Part shown: positions 17,332-29,656 of the stretch, one piece after another
Layout: each line of letters opens with the position of its first letter
How positions within the stretch are numbered: the stretch's first letter is position 1
NCBI GenBank assembly: GCA_963730325.1
Contig: CAVSRC010000008.1
Location: 62,001 to 126,000, forward strand
Reading direction: 5' to 3'
Source of the DNA: CAVSRC01 sp963730325
Lineage (GTDB): Bacteria; Pseudomonadota; Alphaproteobacteria; Rhizobiales; Kaistiaceae
Length of the DNA stretch: 64,000 bases
Translations under genes and position numbers: made by a program
Notes under the pieces: model-generated
Told to the model about the DNA's origin: nothing
What the model saw: the letters and a program-made list of their open reading frames with translations, nothing else
The model's database searches: none

Positions 17332-18810
17332 ATGACCAGCCGTATCATCGCCGTCGATCCGTTCGATTTCGTCGTCTTTGGCGGCGCCGGCGACCTCGCC
17401 TACCGCAAGCTGCTGCCCGCGCTCTATGCGCGGCACCTCGACGGCCAGATCCCGACGGTGACGCGCATCATCGGCGTTTCGCGCCGGCACATCAGCGACG
17501 ACGACTACCGGGAGGCGACGCGCCAGGCGCTCATCGAACACGTGCCCGGCGGCACCGACGATGCCGCGGTGCTCGAGACCTTCCTCAACCGGCTGCATTT
17601 CGTGCCGGTCGACGCAACCGCGGACGCCGGCTGGGACGACCTCGCGGCCATGCTGGGCACGGGACAGGATCGCATCCGCGCCTTCTACCTTGCCGTGGGG
17701 CCGGAGCTGTTCGGCACCATCTGCGCCAAGATCGGCGACAAGGGCCTGATCACGCCGCAGACGCGGGTTGTCATCGAGAAGCCGATCGGTCACGACCTGC
17801 AGTCGGCCCGCGACGTCAACGATCTGGTCGGCCGCGTCTTCAGGGAAGACCAGATCTACCGCATCGACCACTATCTCGGAAAAGAGACGGTGCAGAACCT
17901 GATGGCGCTGCGCTTCGGCAATGCGCTGTTCGAGCCATTGTGGAACGCTGCCCATATCGACCATGTGCAGATCACCGCCGCCGAGAGCATCGGGGTCGGC
18001 GGGCGCGAGGGCTATTACGACCAGGCCGGCGCGCTGCGCGACATGGTGCAGAACCACATGATGCAGCTCTTGACCCTGATGGCGATGGAGCCGCCGACGC
18101 GCATGGATGCGGACGCGGTCCGCGCCGAAAAGATCAAGGTACTCAGGGCATTGAAGCCGATCGACGGCGCCAATGCCGGGCAACTCGTGGTGCGCGGGCA
18201 ATACCGCGCCGGCGTCGGGGTGCAAGGGCAGATGGCCAGCTACCCGGAGGACATCGACAACCCGCAGAGCGCCACCGAAACCTTCGTCGCCCTCAAGGCC
18301 GAGATCGAGAACTGGCGCTGGGCGGGCGTGCCGTTCTATCTGAGGACCGGCAAGCGCCTGCCGGTGCGCACCTCCGAGATCGTGCTCACCTTCCGCAACA
18401 TTCCCCACTCGATCTTCGAGTCGACCGTCGGCGCCATCGAGTGCAATCGCCTGGTGCTGCGCATCCAGCCGGACGAAGGCGTCAAGCTGTGGCTGATGAT
18501 CAAGGACCCCGGCCCCGGCGGCATGCGCCTGCGCTACGTGCCGCTCGACATGAGCTTCGCCGAGGCCTTCGGCGTGCGCAACCCGAATGCCTATGAGCGG
18601 CTGATCCTCGATGTCATCCGCGGCAACCAGACCCTGTTCATGCATCGCGACGAGGTCGAGGCGGCATGGGCGTGGATCGATCCGATCATCGACGCGTGGT
18701 CGTCAACCAGCGAGGGGCCGCGGCCCTATCCGGCCGGCACCTGGGGACCGACGACCGCCATCTCGCTGATCGAGCGCGACGGCCGCACCTGGCACGACGA
18801 CGAGGCGTGA
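17332..18810 (+). CDS. zwf: Glucose-6-phosphate 1-dehydrogenase
   Basis: 492 aa, full length. The N-terminal coenzyme site reads FVVFGGAGDLAYRKLLPAL (residues 13-31) and the active-site signature RIDHYLGKETVQN, with the substrate-binding His and Lys, lies near residues 178-190; EKPIGHDL precedes it. The enzyme oxidises glucose 6-phosphate to the lactone and makes NADPH, the first step shared by the Entner-Doudoroff and oxidative pentose phosphate routes. Edd follows 138 nt downstream on the same strand, without the pgl gene that commonly sits between them in rhizobia. Confidence 0.97.
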   Translation: MTSRIIAVDPFDFVVFGGAGDLAYRKLLPALYARHLDGQIPTVTRIIGVSRRHISDDDYREATRQALIEHVPGGTDDAAVLETFLNRLHFVPVDATADAGWDDLAAMLGTGQDRIRAFYLAVGPELFGTICAKIGDKGLITPQTRVVIEKPIGHDLQSARDVNDLVGRVFREDQIYRIDHYLGKETVQNLMALRFGNALFEPLWNAAHIDHVQITAAESIGVGGREGYYDQAGALRDMVQNHMMQLLTLMAMEPPTRMDADAVRAEKIKVLRALKPIDGANAGQLVVRGQYRAGVGVQGQMASYPEDIDNPQSATETFVALKAEIENWRWAGVPFYLRTGKRLPVRTSEIVLTFRNIPHSIFESTVGAIECNRLVLRIQPDEGVKLWLMIKDPGPGGMRLRYVPLDMSFAEAFGVRNPNAYERLILDVIRGNQTLFMHRDEVEAAWAWIDPIIDAWSSTSEGPRPYPAGTWGPTTAISLIERDGRTWHDDEA

Positions 18811-18813
18811 GGC

Positions 18814-18834
18814 GGCCGGGTCGCTGGCCCGGCC
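18814..18834 (+). terminator. Short GC hairpin after zwf
   Basis: GGCCGGG and CCCGGCC flank a 7-nt loop directly after the zwf stop. No T-tract follows, so it may weaken rather than end transcription into edd. Confidence 0.3.
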
Positions 18835-18948
18835 CGCTCCTTGCACGGGCCGACAGTGCCATCGAACTTTCGGCCTGGGCCGCTAGATAGGGCCCTGACA
18901 TCCATGTGATAACGGCCCGCCGCGGCCGGACCTTCAAGGAATCCGCCC

Positions 18949-20763
<1,815 letters not shown>

Positions 20764-20798
20764 GTCCCGTTCGAGAAGTTCACGGCGTCCGCGATTGC

Positions 20799-20975
20799 CT
20801 CCCTCCCCCTTGTGGGGGAGGGCTTTCAGCCTTTGCCTCGCAGTCGCGAAGCGACGAGAGGCTTAGGCTGGAAGGGAGAGGGGTCGTGGCACAACGGCTG
20901 TTTGGCGTGTCACCCCATGGGCGAGCGCCTTGCCTGCACCCCCCTCTCTGTCTCTCCCCCACAAGGGGGGAGAGG
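20799..20975. repeat. Compound intergenic palindromic repeat (rhizobial REP-like)
   Basis: Two C-rich/G-rich palindromes flank the element. CCCTCCCCC-TTGT-GGGGGAGGG (20801-20822) is on the left; CTCTCCCCC and GGGGGAGAG around a CACAAG-type loop (20952-20974) is on the right. Between them an interrupted hairpin (20828-20869) pairs AGCCT with AGGCT, GCCTC with GAGGC and TCGC with GCGA. Similar mosaics are scattered between genes in rhizobial genomes. It sits between the edd stop and the end of a convergent gene, where such elements often act as bidirectional terminators. Confidence 0.8.
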
Positions 20976-21005
20976 ACCCTCACACTGAGGTCGTGAGCGC
21001 GTCGC

Positions 21006-21743
21006 TCACGCCGCGGCACTTGCCACCACCCGCGCCCGCCACGCCTCGACATTGACGCCGCGGATGAGCAGCCACAGGCAGAGCGAAACCTCCGAGACGA
21101 TCGGCACGACATAGAGCGGCGCCACCATGTCGGCCCGGGCGGGGAAGAGGAAGAGCGTGTAGCTGCCGATGAGATAGACGACGCCGGCGGCCATCACCAG
21201 CCAGCCCAGCGCCCTCGGCAGATAGCCCGAGCGGACGACCAGAAAGCCGAGGACGAGGCAGCTCGCGCCGAAGAAGATCAGGCCGAGATCGTAGCCATGG
21301 CCGTGCATGTCGAGCGCCAGCACCACCAGTGCATGGAGCTGGGCCGGCTCGAAGGCCGCGGCGTGGCCGGCGTCGCCTAGGAGCAGCAGCGCGGCATATT
21401 GATGGAGCAGGCTCGCGGCGATGACCGCTGTCTGGATCAGCCTGAGGGCGGCGGCGGTGAGCGCCAGCGTCGTGTTCACCGGCCGCAGCAGAAAGAAGAG
21501 CAGCACGGCCAACGCAACGTCCGAGAGGGCCATCACCGAATCGGCGGCGAAACTGGCGCGGAACAGCCCCTCGGCGGCGAGGATGTTGGCGGCCGTCGTC
21601 CCCGCGTCGCCGGCAACGATCAGGCTGCCGCGAACGAAGACCTCGCTCCACAGGCCGAAGACGATGATGACGAGATAGAGCGCGCCGGCCGCGCGGGCGT
21701 AGGGCTGCGGTGAAACGGTGATGGCAGGCGCCGGGGTCTGCAT
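21006..21743 (-). CDS. DUF4386-family membrane protein
   Basis: 245 aa, GGAGA 5 nt before the ATG. Seven or so hydrophobic segments, starting with ARAAGALYLVIIVFGLWSEV, which is the typical opening of DUF4386 proteins. The conserved middle portion reads MHGHGYDLGLIFFGASCLVL and the later one RSGYLPRALGWLVMAAGVVY. No function is known for this family. It stands alone, convergent with edd and followed upstream by a TSUP gene on the same strand 68 nt away. Inner-membrane location is certain from composition; nothing more can be claimed. Confidence 0.85.
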   Translation of the reverse strand: MQTPAPAITVSPQPYARAAGALYLVIIVFGLWSEVFVRGSLIVAGDAGTTAANILAAEGLFRASFAADSVMALSDVALAVLLFFLLRPVNTTLALTAAALRLIQTAVIAASLLHQYAALLLLGDAGHAAAFEPAQLHALVVLALDMHGHGYDLGLIFFGASCLVLGFLVVRSGYLPRALGWLVMAAGVVYLIGSYTLFLFPARADMVAPLYVVPIVSEVSLCLWLLIRGVNVEAWRARVVASAAA

Positions 21744-21811
21744 GTCGCTCTCCGAAGTCGTGGGGCTCGCGGCCCACTATACGAAGCGAGACCGCCGCGC
21801 CAAGCCCGCGC

Positions 21812-22549
21812 CTAGCGCGTGAGCAGGTTGGAGCCGACGACCAGCGCACCGGCGGTCAGCAGGATCGCCAGCACCACGCGGTCGAAATGGCGGTCGCCGA
21901 GCCGGCGATAGAGCCCCTTGCCGGCATAGGCGCCGATCAGCGTGGCCGGCACGGCGAAGGCGAGCGCGCGGAACAGGTCCATCGTGAACAGGCCGGCAAC
22001 CGCATGGGCGCCCACCGAGACGGCGAGGATCGCCATGTTGAAGGGCTGGAGCACGGCGCGGCGCGCGTCCTTGCCCCAGTCGCGCAACCCGCTCCAGATC
22101 GCCGGCAGCGCACCGGAGAGGCCGGCAAGCGCGCCGAGGATGCCGCCGATGAAACCGACGATGCCGTCCGCCGCTCTGCTCTCCGGGACCTTCAGGCGCA
22201 CGCGGCCCGACAGCATCACGAGGCTGTAGGCGACGATCAGCGTACCGACCCAGAAGCGGAAGGTGGCGGCGTCGATGCCGGTGAGCAGCCAGGTGCCGAC
22301 GGGAATGCCGATCAGCCCGCCGACGATGAAGGGGGCGAGGCGGCGCGTATCGATGGCGTGGACGATCAGCGACACCGACTGGAGGTGGGCGACCACCGCG
22401 CAGATGGCCGCCAGCGAGGCGGTGTTGGCCGGCGAGAGCGCCAGCAGCCATAGCGGAATGGCCGCCATCGCCAGACCGAAGCCACTGAGGCCATTGACGA
22501 ATCCGCCGAGGAGTCCGCCCGCGACGATCCACAGAATGTCCGTTGTCAT
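21812..22549 (-). CDS. TSUP (TauE/SafE) family permease
   Basis: 245 aa from the ATG at 22549; a GTG 12 nt earlier is possible. Eight hydrophobic segments in two repeats; the first, ILWIVAGGLLGGFVNGLSGF, has the Gly-rich N-terminal signature of TSUP proteins, echoed by GIVGFIGGILGALAGLSGAL in the second half. Family members move sulfite, sulfonates or related anions. Its position just downstream of the sulfate-assimilation block on the same strand (DUF934 gene ends 73 nt away) makes a sulfur oxyanion a reasonable guess, but not proved. Confidence 0.87.
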   Translation of the reverse strand: MTTDILWIVAGGLLGGFVNGLSGFGLAMAAIPLWLLALSPANTASLAAICAVVAHLQSVSLIVHAIDTRRLAPFIVGGLIGIPVGTWLLTGIDAATFRFWVGTLIVAYSLVMLSGRVRLKVPESRAADGIVGFIGGILGALAGLSGALPAIWSGLRDWGKDARRAVLQPFNMAILAVSVGAHAVAGLFTMDLFRALAFAVPATLIGAYAGKGLYRRLGDRHFDRVVLAILLTAGALVVGSNLLTR

Positions 22550-22621
22550 TGCCCCCGCCACCTTGCCGCGATGCGCGGCAGGCCGGTTCTAGGAGCTGGA
22601 GCCGTTCCTGACCAGTGGCCC

Positions 22622-23131
22622 TCAGGCCCGCCGTCTTGCCCAGGAGCGCGTGCCCGCCGGAACCTCGCTGCCGCCATCGCGCGCCGGTTGAAGGTAATGC
22701 GGCACTTCCGGCCATTCGCCCTTCGCCAGCGCGGCGATGAGAACGGGATCGTCGGTCAGAAAGGCGTCGACGCCGACGCGCCGCATCAGCGGCACCTGAT
22801 CGATGATGTAGCTGCCCACCACGCGGATCTCGCCAGTGTAGCCGTCGCGATCGCGCAGCAGCCGCGCCATGGAAAGCGCCCGCCCATCGGCGAATTTCGG
22901 CATGGTCAATGCGACCACCGCAAAGCGCTTGAGGTCGGCGGCGATGTCCGCCCAATCGCTGCCCGGCTCGACCAGCAGGCCGAGCGGCGCGGCGCGCCCG
23001 GCAAGCGTCGCACGGCCGTCGCGCCAACGTTTCAGGCTGACGATCGCCTTGCCGCCATCGGGCACCGGCGCGTCGTCGGCAACCATCGTCCAGTCGTCTT
23101 CGATGAAGCGTCCGTTCTTCCAGAGCGGCAT
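22622..23131 (-). CDS. DUF934 protein of the sulfite reduction operon
   Basis: 169 aa beginning MPLWKNGRFIEDDW. DUF934 proteins are found almost only beside cysH and sulfite reductase genes in proteobacteria and are often labelled 'oxidoreductase probably involved in sulfite reduction'; conserved segments here are FADGRALSMARLLRDR, EIRVVGSYIIDQVPLMRRVG and DAFL. The start codon is 2 nt after the cysH stop, so it is translated from the same message. The open frame upstream of 23131 is a shadow of cysH. Biochemical role unknown. Confidence 0.85.
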   Translation of the reverse strand: MPLWKNGRFIEDDWTMVADDAPVPDGGKAIVSLKRWRDGRATLAGRAAPLGLLVEPGSDWADIAADLKRFAVVALTMPKFADGRALSMARLLRDRDGYTGEIRVVGSYIIDQVPLMRRVGVDAFLTDDPVLIAALAKGEWPEVPHYLQPARDGGSEVPAGTRSWARRRA

Positions 23132-23133
23132 CG

Positions 23134-23887
23134 TCAGATCCCGCTGCCGTCGGCCTCGAGGCCGGTGTGGATGCCGCATTCGGTCTTGTCCACGCCGCGC
23201 CAGCGCCCGGCGCGCTGGTCCTCGCCCGCCGCCACGCGGCTGGTGCAGGGCTCGCAGCCGATCGAGGGATAGCCGCGCGTGACCAGCGGATGGGCAGGCA
23301 GGTCGTGGCGGTGCATGTAGCCCCTGATGTCCTCGCCGCCCCAATGCGCCAGCGGGTTGATCTTGATGCGCCCGCTATCGGCCTCGAACAGGCTCAAGCC
23401 GGCGCGCACGGCGGTCTGGAAGCGCTTGCGCCCAGTGAACCAGGCGTCGAAGCCGGCGAGCGCGCGGGTGAGCGGCTCGATCTTGCGGATGGCGCAGCAG
23501 AGATCGGGATCGGTCATCCACAAGGCACGATGCGGGTCTTTCGCGTGCAGGCGCTCGGCATCGGGCGTCACGCTGCGCACGTCGGTGAGGCCGAGATGGG
23601 CGACCAGGGTCGAGCGATATTCCAGCGTTTCGGCGAAGAGGCGGCCGGTATCGAGGAAGATCACCGGCACGGCGCGGTCGACCTGCGACAGCAGGTGGAG
23701 CAGGACGGCCGAACTCGGCGCCGAAGCTCGACACCAGCGCGATGCGATCGGGATAGAGCTCGTTGACGGCGACGGCGATCACGTCACGCGCATCGAGCGC
23801 GCCATAGCGCGCATTGAGCGCGATGGCTTCGGCCTGGACGCCGTCTTCCGGATCGACGGCAAGCGCCACGGCGTCAAGCAGTCCCAT
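23134..23887 (-). pseudogene. cysH: Phosphoadenylyl/adenylyl-sulfate reductase with a one-base frameshift
   Basis: The N-terminal part (MGLLDAVALAVDPEDG to RIALVSSFGAE) and the C-terminal part (LLHLLSQVDRAVPVIFLDTG onward) are in different frames. In the coding direction the join reads GAGTTCGGCC where GAGTCGGCC would restore ESAVLLHLL, so one extra base lies at 23712-23713. Repaired length would be 250 aa, normal for the family. Cysteine pairs CC (DLCCAIRKIEPL) and CEPC point to the 4Fe-4S, APS-preferring type; the catalytic tail KTECGIH is present. It reduces activated sulfate to sulfite with thioredoxin. Overlaps the sulfite reductase end by 14 nt. A sequencing error is as likely as a true lesion because the rest is intact. 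Confidence 0.85.
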
Positions 23888-25532
23888 AGAGCGCCTCGTG
23901 AAACGGTGTCTGGCCGACACGACGATACGTGGCGAGAAAATCTTCCGCCGCGCCGTCGCGCACCTTGAGATAGGTATCGACCAGGGTCTCCACGGCATCG
24001 ACCACAGCGTCGGAAGAGAAGCCCTTGCCGATGATCTCGCCGATCGATGTGTGCTCGTCGCCGGAGCCGCCGAGGGTGAGCTGATAGAACTCCTCGCCCT
24101 TCTTCTCGACGCCGAGAATGCCGATATGGCCGACGTGATGATGACCGCAAGCGTTGATGCAGCCGGAAATCTTGATCTTCAGGTCGCCGATCTCGCGCTG
24201 CCGGGCCGGGTCGGCGAAGCGCTCGGAGATGCGTTGCGCGACGGGAATCGAGCGGGCATTGGCGAGCGCGCAATAATCGAGCCCCGGGCAGGCGATGATG
24301 TCGGTGACCAGCCCCGCATTGGCGGTGGCGAGGCCGGCCGCGGCCAGTGCCTCGTGAAGGGCCGGCAGGTCGTCGAGCGCCACATGGGGCAGGATCAGGT
24401 TCTGCTCATGGCTGACGCGCACTTCACCGGCGCTGTGGCGCTCGGCAAGATCGGCGATCAGCTCAAGCTGATCGGCGGTGGCGTCGCCCGGCGTGCCGCC
24501 GATGGGCTTCAGCGACACGGTGACGATGGCGTGGCCGGTGACGCGATGGGGCGCGGCGTTCTGTGCCACGAAGGCGGCAAGCGCCGGATTTCCGGCCGAT
24601 GCGCGCTGCAGGACAACGCTCTCCGCCGGGCGCGGGGTAAGCGCCGGCGGCGCAAAATAAGCCTCGATGCGGCGCACCTCCGCATCCGGCAGGCGCAACG
24701 CGCCGGCGCGGATGCGCTGCCATTCCTCTTCAACCTGACGGCGGATTTCGTCGGGGCCGGCCTCGTGGACGAGAATCTTGATGCGCGCCTTGTACTTGTT
24801 GTCACGCCGGCCGAAGAGGTTGTAGACGCGCAGGATCGCCTCGACATAGGAGAGCAGGTCCTCTTCCGGCAGGAAGTCGCGGATGAGATGGCCGATCATC
24901 GGCGTGCGGCCGAGGCCGCCGCCGACCGAGACGGCGAAGCCGAGACGGCCGTCGGCATCGCGCTTGGCGGTGAGGCCGATATCGTGCACCTGGGTGGCAG
25001 CGCGGTCATGCGGCGCGCCGGTCACCGCGATCTTGAACTTGCGCGGCAGGAAGATGAACTCCGGGTGCAGCGACGACCACTGCCGTAGAATCTCGGCATA
25101 GGGACGCGGATCGACGACCTCGTCGGCGGCGGCGCCGGCGAAATGATCGGCGGTGACGTTGCGGATGCAATTTCCGGAGGTCTGGATGGCGTGCATCTCG
25201 ACCGCGGCGAGATGGTCGAGGATGTCGGGGATGTCCTTCAGCGCCGGCCAGTGGAATTGCAGGTTCTGGCGCGTGGTGAAATGGCCGTAGCCGCGATCGT
25301 ATTTGCGCGCGATGAAAGCCAGCGTCCTCAGTTGCACTGCATTCAGCGTGCCGTAGGGAATGGCGACGCGCAGCATGTAGGCGTGCAGCTGGAGATAGAC
25401 GCCGTTCATCAGGCGCAGCGGCTTGAACTGATCCTCGGTCAGCTCGCCCGAGAGGCGCCGCGCCACCTGGCCGCGGAACTGGTCGACGCGCTCGCGAACG
25501 AAGTCGCGGTCGAATTCGTCATAGCGGTACAT
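23874..25532 (-). CDS. cysI: Sulfite (nitrite/sulfite) reductase, sirohaem-4Fe4S hemoprotein subunit
   Basis: 552 aa. Two ferredoxin-like half domains (DEFDRDFVRERVDQFRGQ; YGHFTTRQNLQFHWP) alternate with sirohaem-binding halves; the cofactor cysteines are in IACPGLDYCALA and SGCINACGHHHVGHIGILG (about residues 415-470). Such enzymes reduce sulfite to sulfide with six electrons. The context (cysG making sirohaem, cysH, DUF934) fixes sulfite rather than nitrite as substrate. Start codon is 3 nt after the DUF2849 gene stop, so the operon order is cysG, DUF2849, cysI, cysH, DUF934. Confidence 0.93.
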   Translation of the reverse strand: MYRYDEFDRDFVRERVDQFRGQVARRLSGELTEDQFKPLRLMNGVYLQLHAYMLRVAIPYGTLNAVQLRTLAFIARKYDRGYGHFTTRQNLQFHWPALKDIPDILDHLAAVEMHAIQTSGNCIRNVTADHFAGAAADEVVDPRPYAEILRQWSSLHPEFIFLPRKFKIAVTGAPHDRAATQVHDIGLTAKRDADGRLGFAVSVGGGLGRTPMIGHLIRDFLPEEDLLSYVEAILRVYNLFGRRDNKYKARIKILVHEAGPDEIRRQVEEEWQRIRAGALRLPDAEVRRIEAYFAPPALTPRPAESVVLQRASAGNPALAAFVAQNAAPHRVTGHAIVTVSLKPIGGTPGDATADQLELIADLAERHSAGEVRVSHEQNLILPHVALDDLPALHEALAAAGLATANAGLVTDIIACPGLDYCALANARSIPVAQRISERFADPARQREIGDLKIKISGCINACGHHHVGHIGILGVEKKGEEFYQLTLGGSGDEHTSIGEIIGKGFSSDAVVDAVETLVDTYLKVRDGAAEDFLATYRRVGQTPFHEALYGTA

Positions 25533-25535
25533 GGT

Positions 25536-25904
25536 CTAGTTCCCTGTCGCGCCTGCGGCGCTCCCCGCCTCTTGACCGGCTCCGGCGAGTTTGGCGCGCT
25601 CGGCGTCGCCATAGGCGATCGTCGGGCCGCGCTCGGCGCGGATGCGCTCGCGCAGGCGCACCGGCACCGGCACGCCGCCGGTCACGACCACGTCGATCGG
25701 ATAGGCTTCGAGAACGATCTGCGCATCGACCTGCGCCCCGGCCTGGGCGACCGCCGCCTCCAGATCAGGGCCGTCCTCGACAACGCGCGCCGCGGCGATA
25801 TCGACCGTCCAGCCGCTCTCGCCGTCGAGAAAGACGACCAGCCCGCTGCGCAGATCGTTGGCGGTGATGACCTTGGCCGGGCCTTCCTTGGCTGCCTTGA
25901 ACAT
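25536..25904 (-). CDS. DUF2849 protein of the sulfite reduction operon
   Basis: 122 aa starting MFKAAKEGPAKVITANDLRS. Members of this small family occur upstream of sulfite reductase in Rhizobiales; the segment AKVITANDLRSGLVVFLDGE is conserved, followed by VEAYPIDVVV-type text and VPVRLRERIRAERGPTI. No catalytic motif is evident and the function is unknown; a role as accessory factor for sulfite reductase is guilt by association. It is separated from cysG by a repeat element of about 110 bp. Confidence 0.83.
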   Translation of the reverse strand: MFKAAKEGPAKVITANDLRSGLVVFLDGESGWTVDIAAARVVEDGPDLEAAVAQAGAQVDAQIVLEAYPIDVVVTGGVPVPVRLRERIRAERGPTIAYGDAERAKLAGAGQEAGSAAGATGN

Positions 25905-25926
25905 TCCGAGAGCCTCTTGCCTTTTC

Positions 25927-26038
25927 AGGTCCCCGCGAAGGCGGCGACCCAGTAACCATCGAATTCGCCCTGTTCGCACCGCCCGCGTTTAGCGGGTCCC
26001 CTTCCCTCGCCTTGCGTCGCAAGGCTCGCCGGGGACCA
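25927..26038. repeat. Intergenic repeat, copy 1 (left half CAGGT-CCCGCG..ACCCAGTA)
   Basis: Shares with 49982-50074 the left module CAGGT-CCCGCG-AGGCGG-ACCCAGTA-CCA and the right module GGGTCCCC ... GGGGACCA, in the same orientation. Here the right module also holds the palindrome GCCTTGCG-T-CGCAAGGC. Read as protein, the element gives the GYWVxAFAGT string known from many alphaproteobacterial intergenic repeats. It sits inside the cys operon between cysG and the DUF2849 gene. Confidence 0.85.
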
Positions 26039-26048
26039 TGTCTCCTTG

Positions 26049-27464
26049 TCAGGCCGCCAGTTCGGCGAGAGCCGCGGGGGCGCCGGCAACCGCGCCGGCG
26101 GCGACCACATCGCCGACGATGATGAGCACCGGTCCGCTGATCTCCGGCCGGGCGGCGAGCGTGGCCAGTTCGTCGAGGCGGCCGGCAAAGGCGCGCCGGT
26201 CGGCGCGCGAGGCGTTCTCGATCACCGCCACCGGCGTTGCGGCGGAGAGACCCGCCGCGATCAACCGGCTGGCGACCTTGGCCGCGACCGTGCGGCCCAT
26301 ATAGACCGCCACGGTCGCGCCGCGGAGTGCCAGGCCCGCCCAATCGGGAAGCGTCTCGCCATCGGCCGTGTGGCCGGTGGCGAAGACCAGCGATGAGGAT
26401 GTGTCTCTCAGCGTCAGCGGAATTTCCGCTTCCGCCGCCGCGGCGAAGGCGGCGGTGATACCGGGAACGATGTCGAAGGAGACGCCGGCGGCGCGCAGCG
26501 CCGCGATCTCCTCGCCGGCACGGCCGAAGATCAGCGGGTCGCCCGATTTCAGCCGCACGACGCGGCGCCCGGCGAGCGCCTCGTTGACGATCAGCCGGTT
26601 GATCTCGTCCTGGCTGGCCGAGTGCGCGCCCTTGGCCTTGCCGACATGGATGCGGCGGGCATCGCGGCGGCCCTGCGCCACGATCGCGTCCGGCACCAGC
26701 CGGTCGGTGACGATGACATCGGCCTCCTGCAAGGCGCGCTGGGCGCGCAACGTCAGCAGGTCCGCCGCCCCGGGCCCGGCGCCGACCAGCGACACATGGC
26801 CGGAACGGATGGGGTCGATCTCGAGCGCCCGCAGCGCCTCGTCCTCGGCCTCGCGTGCCCGGCCGGCAAAGACCTTCTCGGCGACCGGGCCGGAGAAGAG
26901 CCAGGCCCAGTAGCGCCGCCGGTCGCCGAACGCGGTGCGCGCAGCGCCGACGCGGCCGCGCAGCTTCTCGGCGAGCGTGGCGAGGTCGCCCAGTGCCGGC
27001 GCCAGCATCGCCTCGATGCGGGCGCGCACGTGCCGGGTGAGCACCGGGGCGACGCCCTCGCTGCCGATGGCGACCGCCAGCGGCGCCCGGTTGACCAGCG
27101 CCGGCGTGTAGAAATCGCAAAGTTCGGGACGGTCGACGCAGTTCACCGGCACGCCGGCCTTGCGGGCCAGCGCCACGACTTCACGGTCGCTGTCCTCGGC
27201 GCCGGTGGCGGCGAAGATAAGCGCCGCACCGGCGAGGTCGGCCAAAGCGGGGTGGGCGCCACGCCAGTCGCCATGGGCGGCGATCAGGTCGGCGCCGGTC
27301 TCGCGGTCGAGGGTTGCGGCGAAGACGACGATCTCGGCGCGGGTCTCGGACAGAAGGCGGATCTTGGCGGCGGCCTCGGGGCCGCCGCCGACGATGACGA
27401 CGCGGCGCCCGGCGACCTTGTGAAAGGCGGGGAACACGGCGAGCTTGCGGGCGGTTTCGGACAT
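26049..27464 (-). CDS. cysG: Trifunctional sirohaem synthase
   Basis: 471 aa; GGAGG 8 nt before the ATG at 27464. The N-terminal half (residues 1-200) is the precorrin-2 dehydrogenase/sirohydrochlorin ferrochelatase domain, with the NAD site RRVVIVGGGPEAAAKIRLL. The C-terminal half (about 215-460) is uroporphyrinogen-III methyltransferase: HVSLVGAGPGAADLLTLRAQ, VVRLKSGDPLIFGRAGEE and PGITAAFAAAAEAEIPLT. It thus turns uroporphyrinogen III into sirohaem, the cofactor of the downstream sulfite reductase. First gene of the sulfur block. Confidence 0.95.
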   Translation of the reverse strand: MSETARKLAVFPAFHKVAGRRVVIVGGGPEAAAKIRLLSETRAEIVVFAATLDRETGADLIAAHGDWRGAHPALADLAGAALIFAATGAEDSDREVVALARKAGVPVNCVDRPELCDFYTPALVNRAPLAVAIGSEGVAPVLTRHVRARIEAMLAPALGDLATLAEKLRGRVGAARTAFGDRRRYWAWLFSGPVAEKVFAGRAREAEDEALRALEIDPIRSGHVSLVGAGPGAADLLTLRAQRALQEADVIVTDRLVPDAIVAQGRRDARRIHVGKAKGAHSASQDEINRLIVNEALAGRRVVRLKSGDPLIFGRAGEEIAALRAAGVSFDIVPGITAAFAAAAEAEIPLTLRDTSSSLVFATGHTADGETLPDWAGLALRGATVAVYMGRTVAAKVASRLIAAGLSAATPVAVIENASRADRRAFAGRLDELATLAARPEISGPVLIIVGDVVAAGAVAGAPAALAELAA

Positions 27465-27715
27465 CGCGCTTGCCTCCATGCGGTGCCGCCCGGCGGCTTG
27501 CGACCAGGGGCGGGCACGGTCGGGCAAAACTTAGGGAGTGGGCCGCGACGCGACGACGACGCCGGTTCCAATCTCGGCGAAGGGCGGGGAAAAAGTTTCC
27601 GGCGGCCCCGAGGGCGGCGCAAGAAACGCCCGGGCAGGAACGATGTGTGGCCGCACGGCAGTGCCCTCAGCGCCGCACCACGAACGTGCTGCGGCGCGCC
27701 GGGGCTCGGGCGTGC

Positions 27716-28807
<1,092 letters not shown>

Positions 28808-28822
28808 GGTTCCTCCCAACCG

Positions 28823-29652
<830 letters not shown>

Positions 29653-29656
<4 letters not shown>

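Noticed and set aside
27465..27715. Possible riboswitch or small gene in the 251 nt between cysG and the sugar ATPase gene
   Set aside because: I could not find a recognisable aptamer core, ribosome-binding site with a plausible short gene, or strong hairpin.
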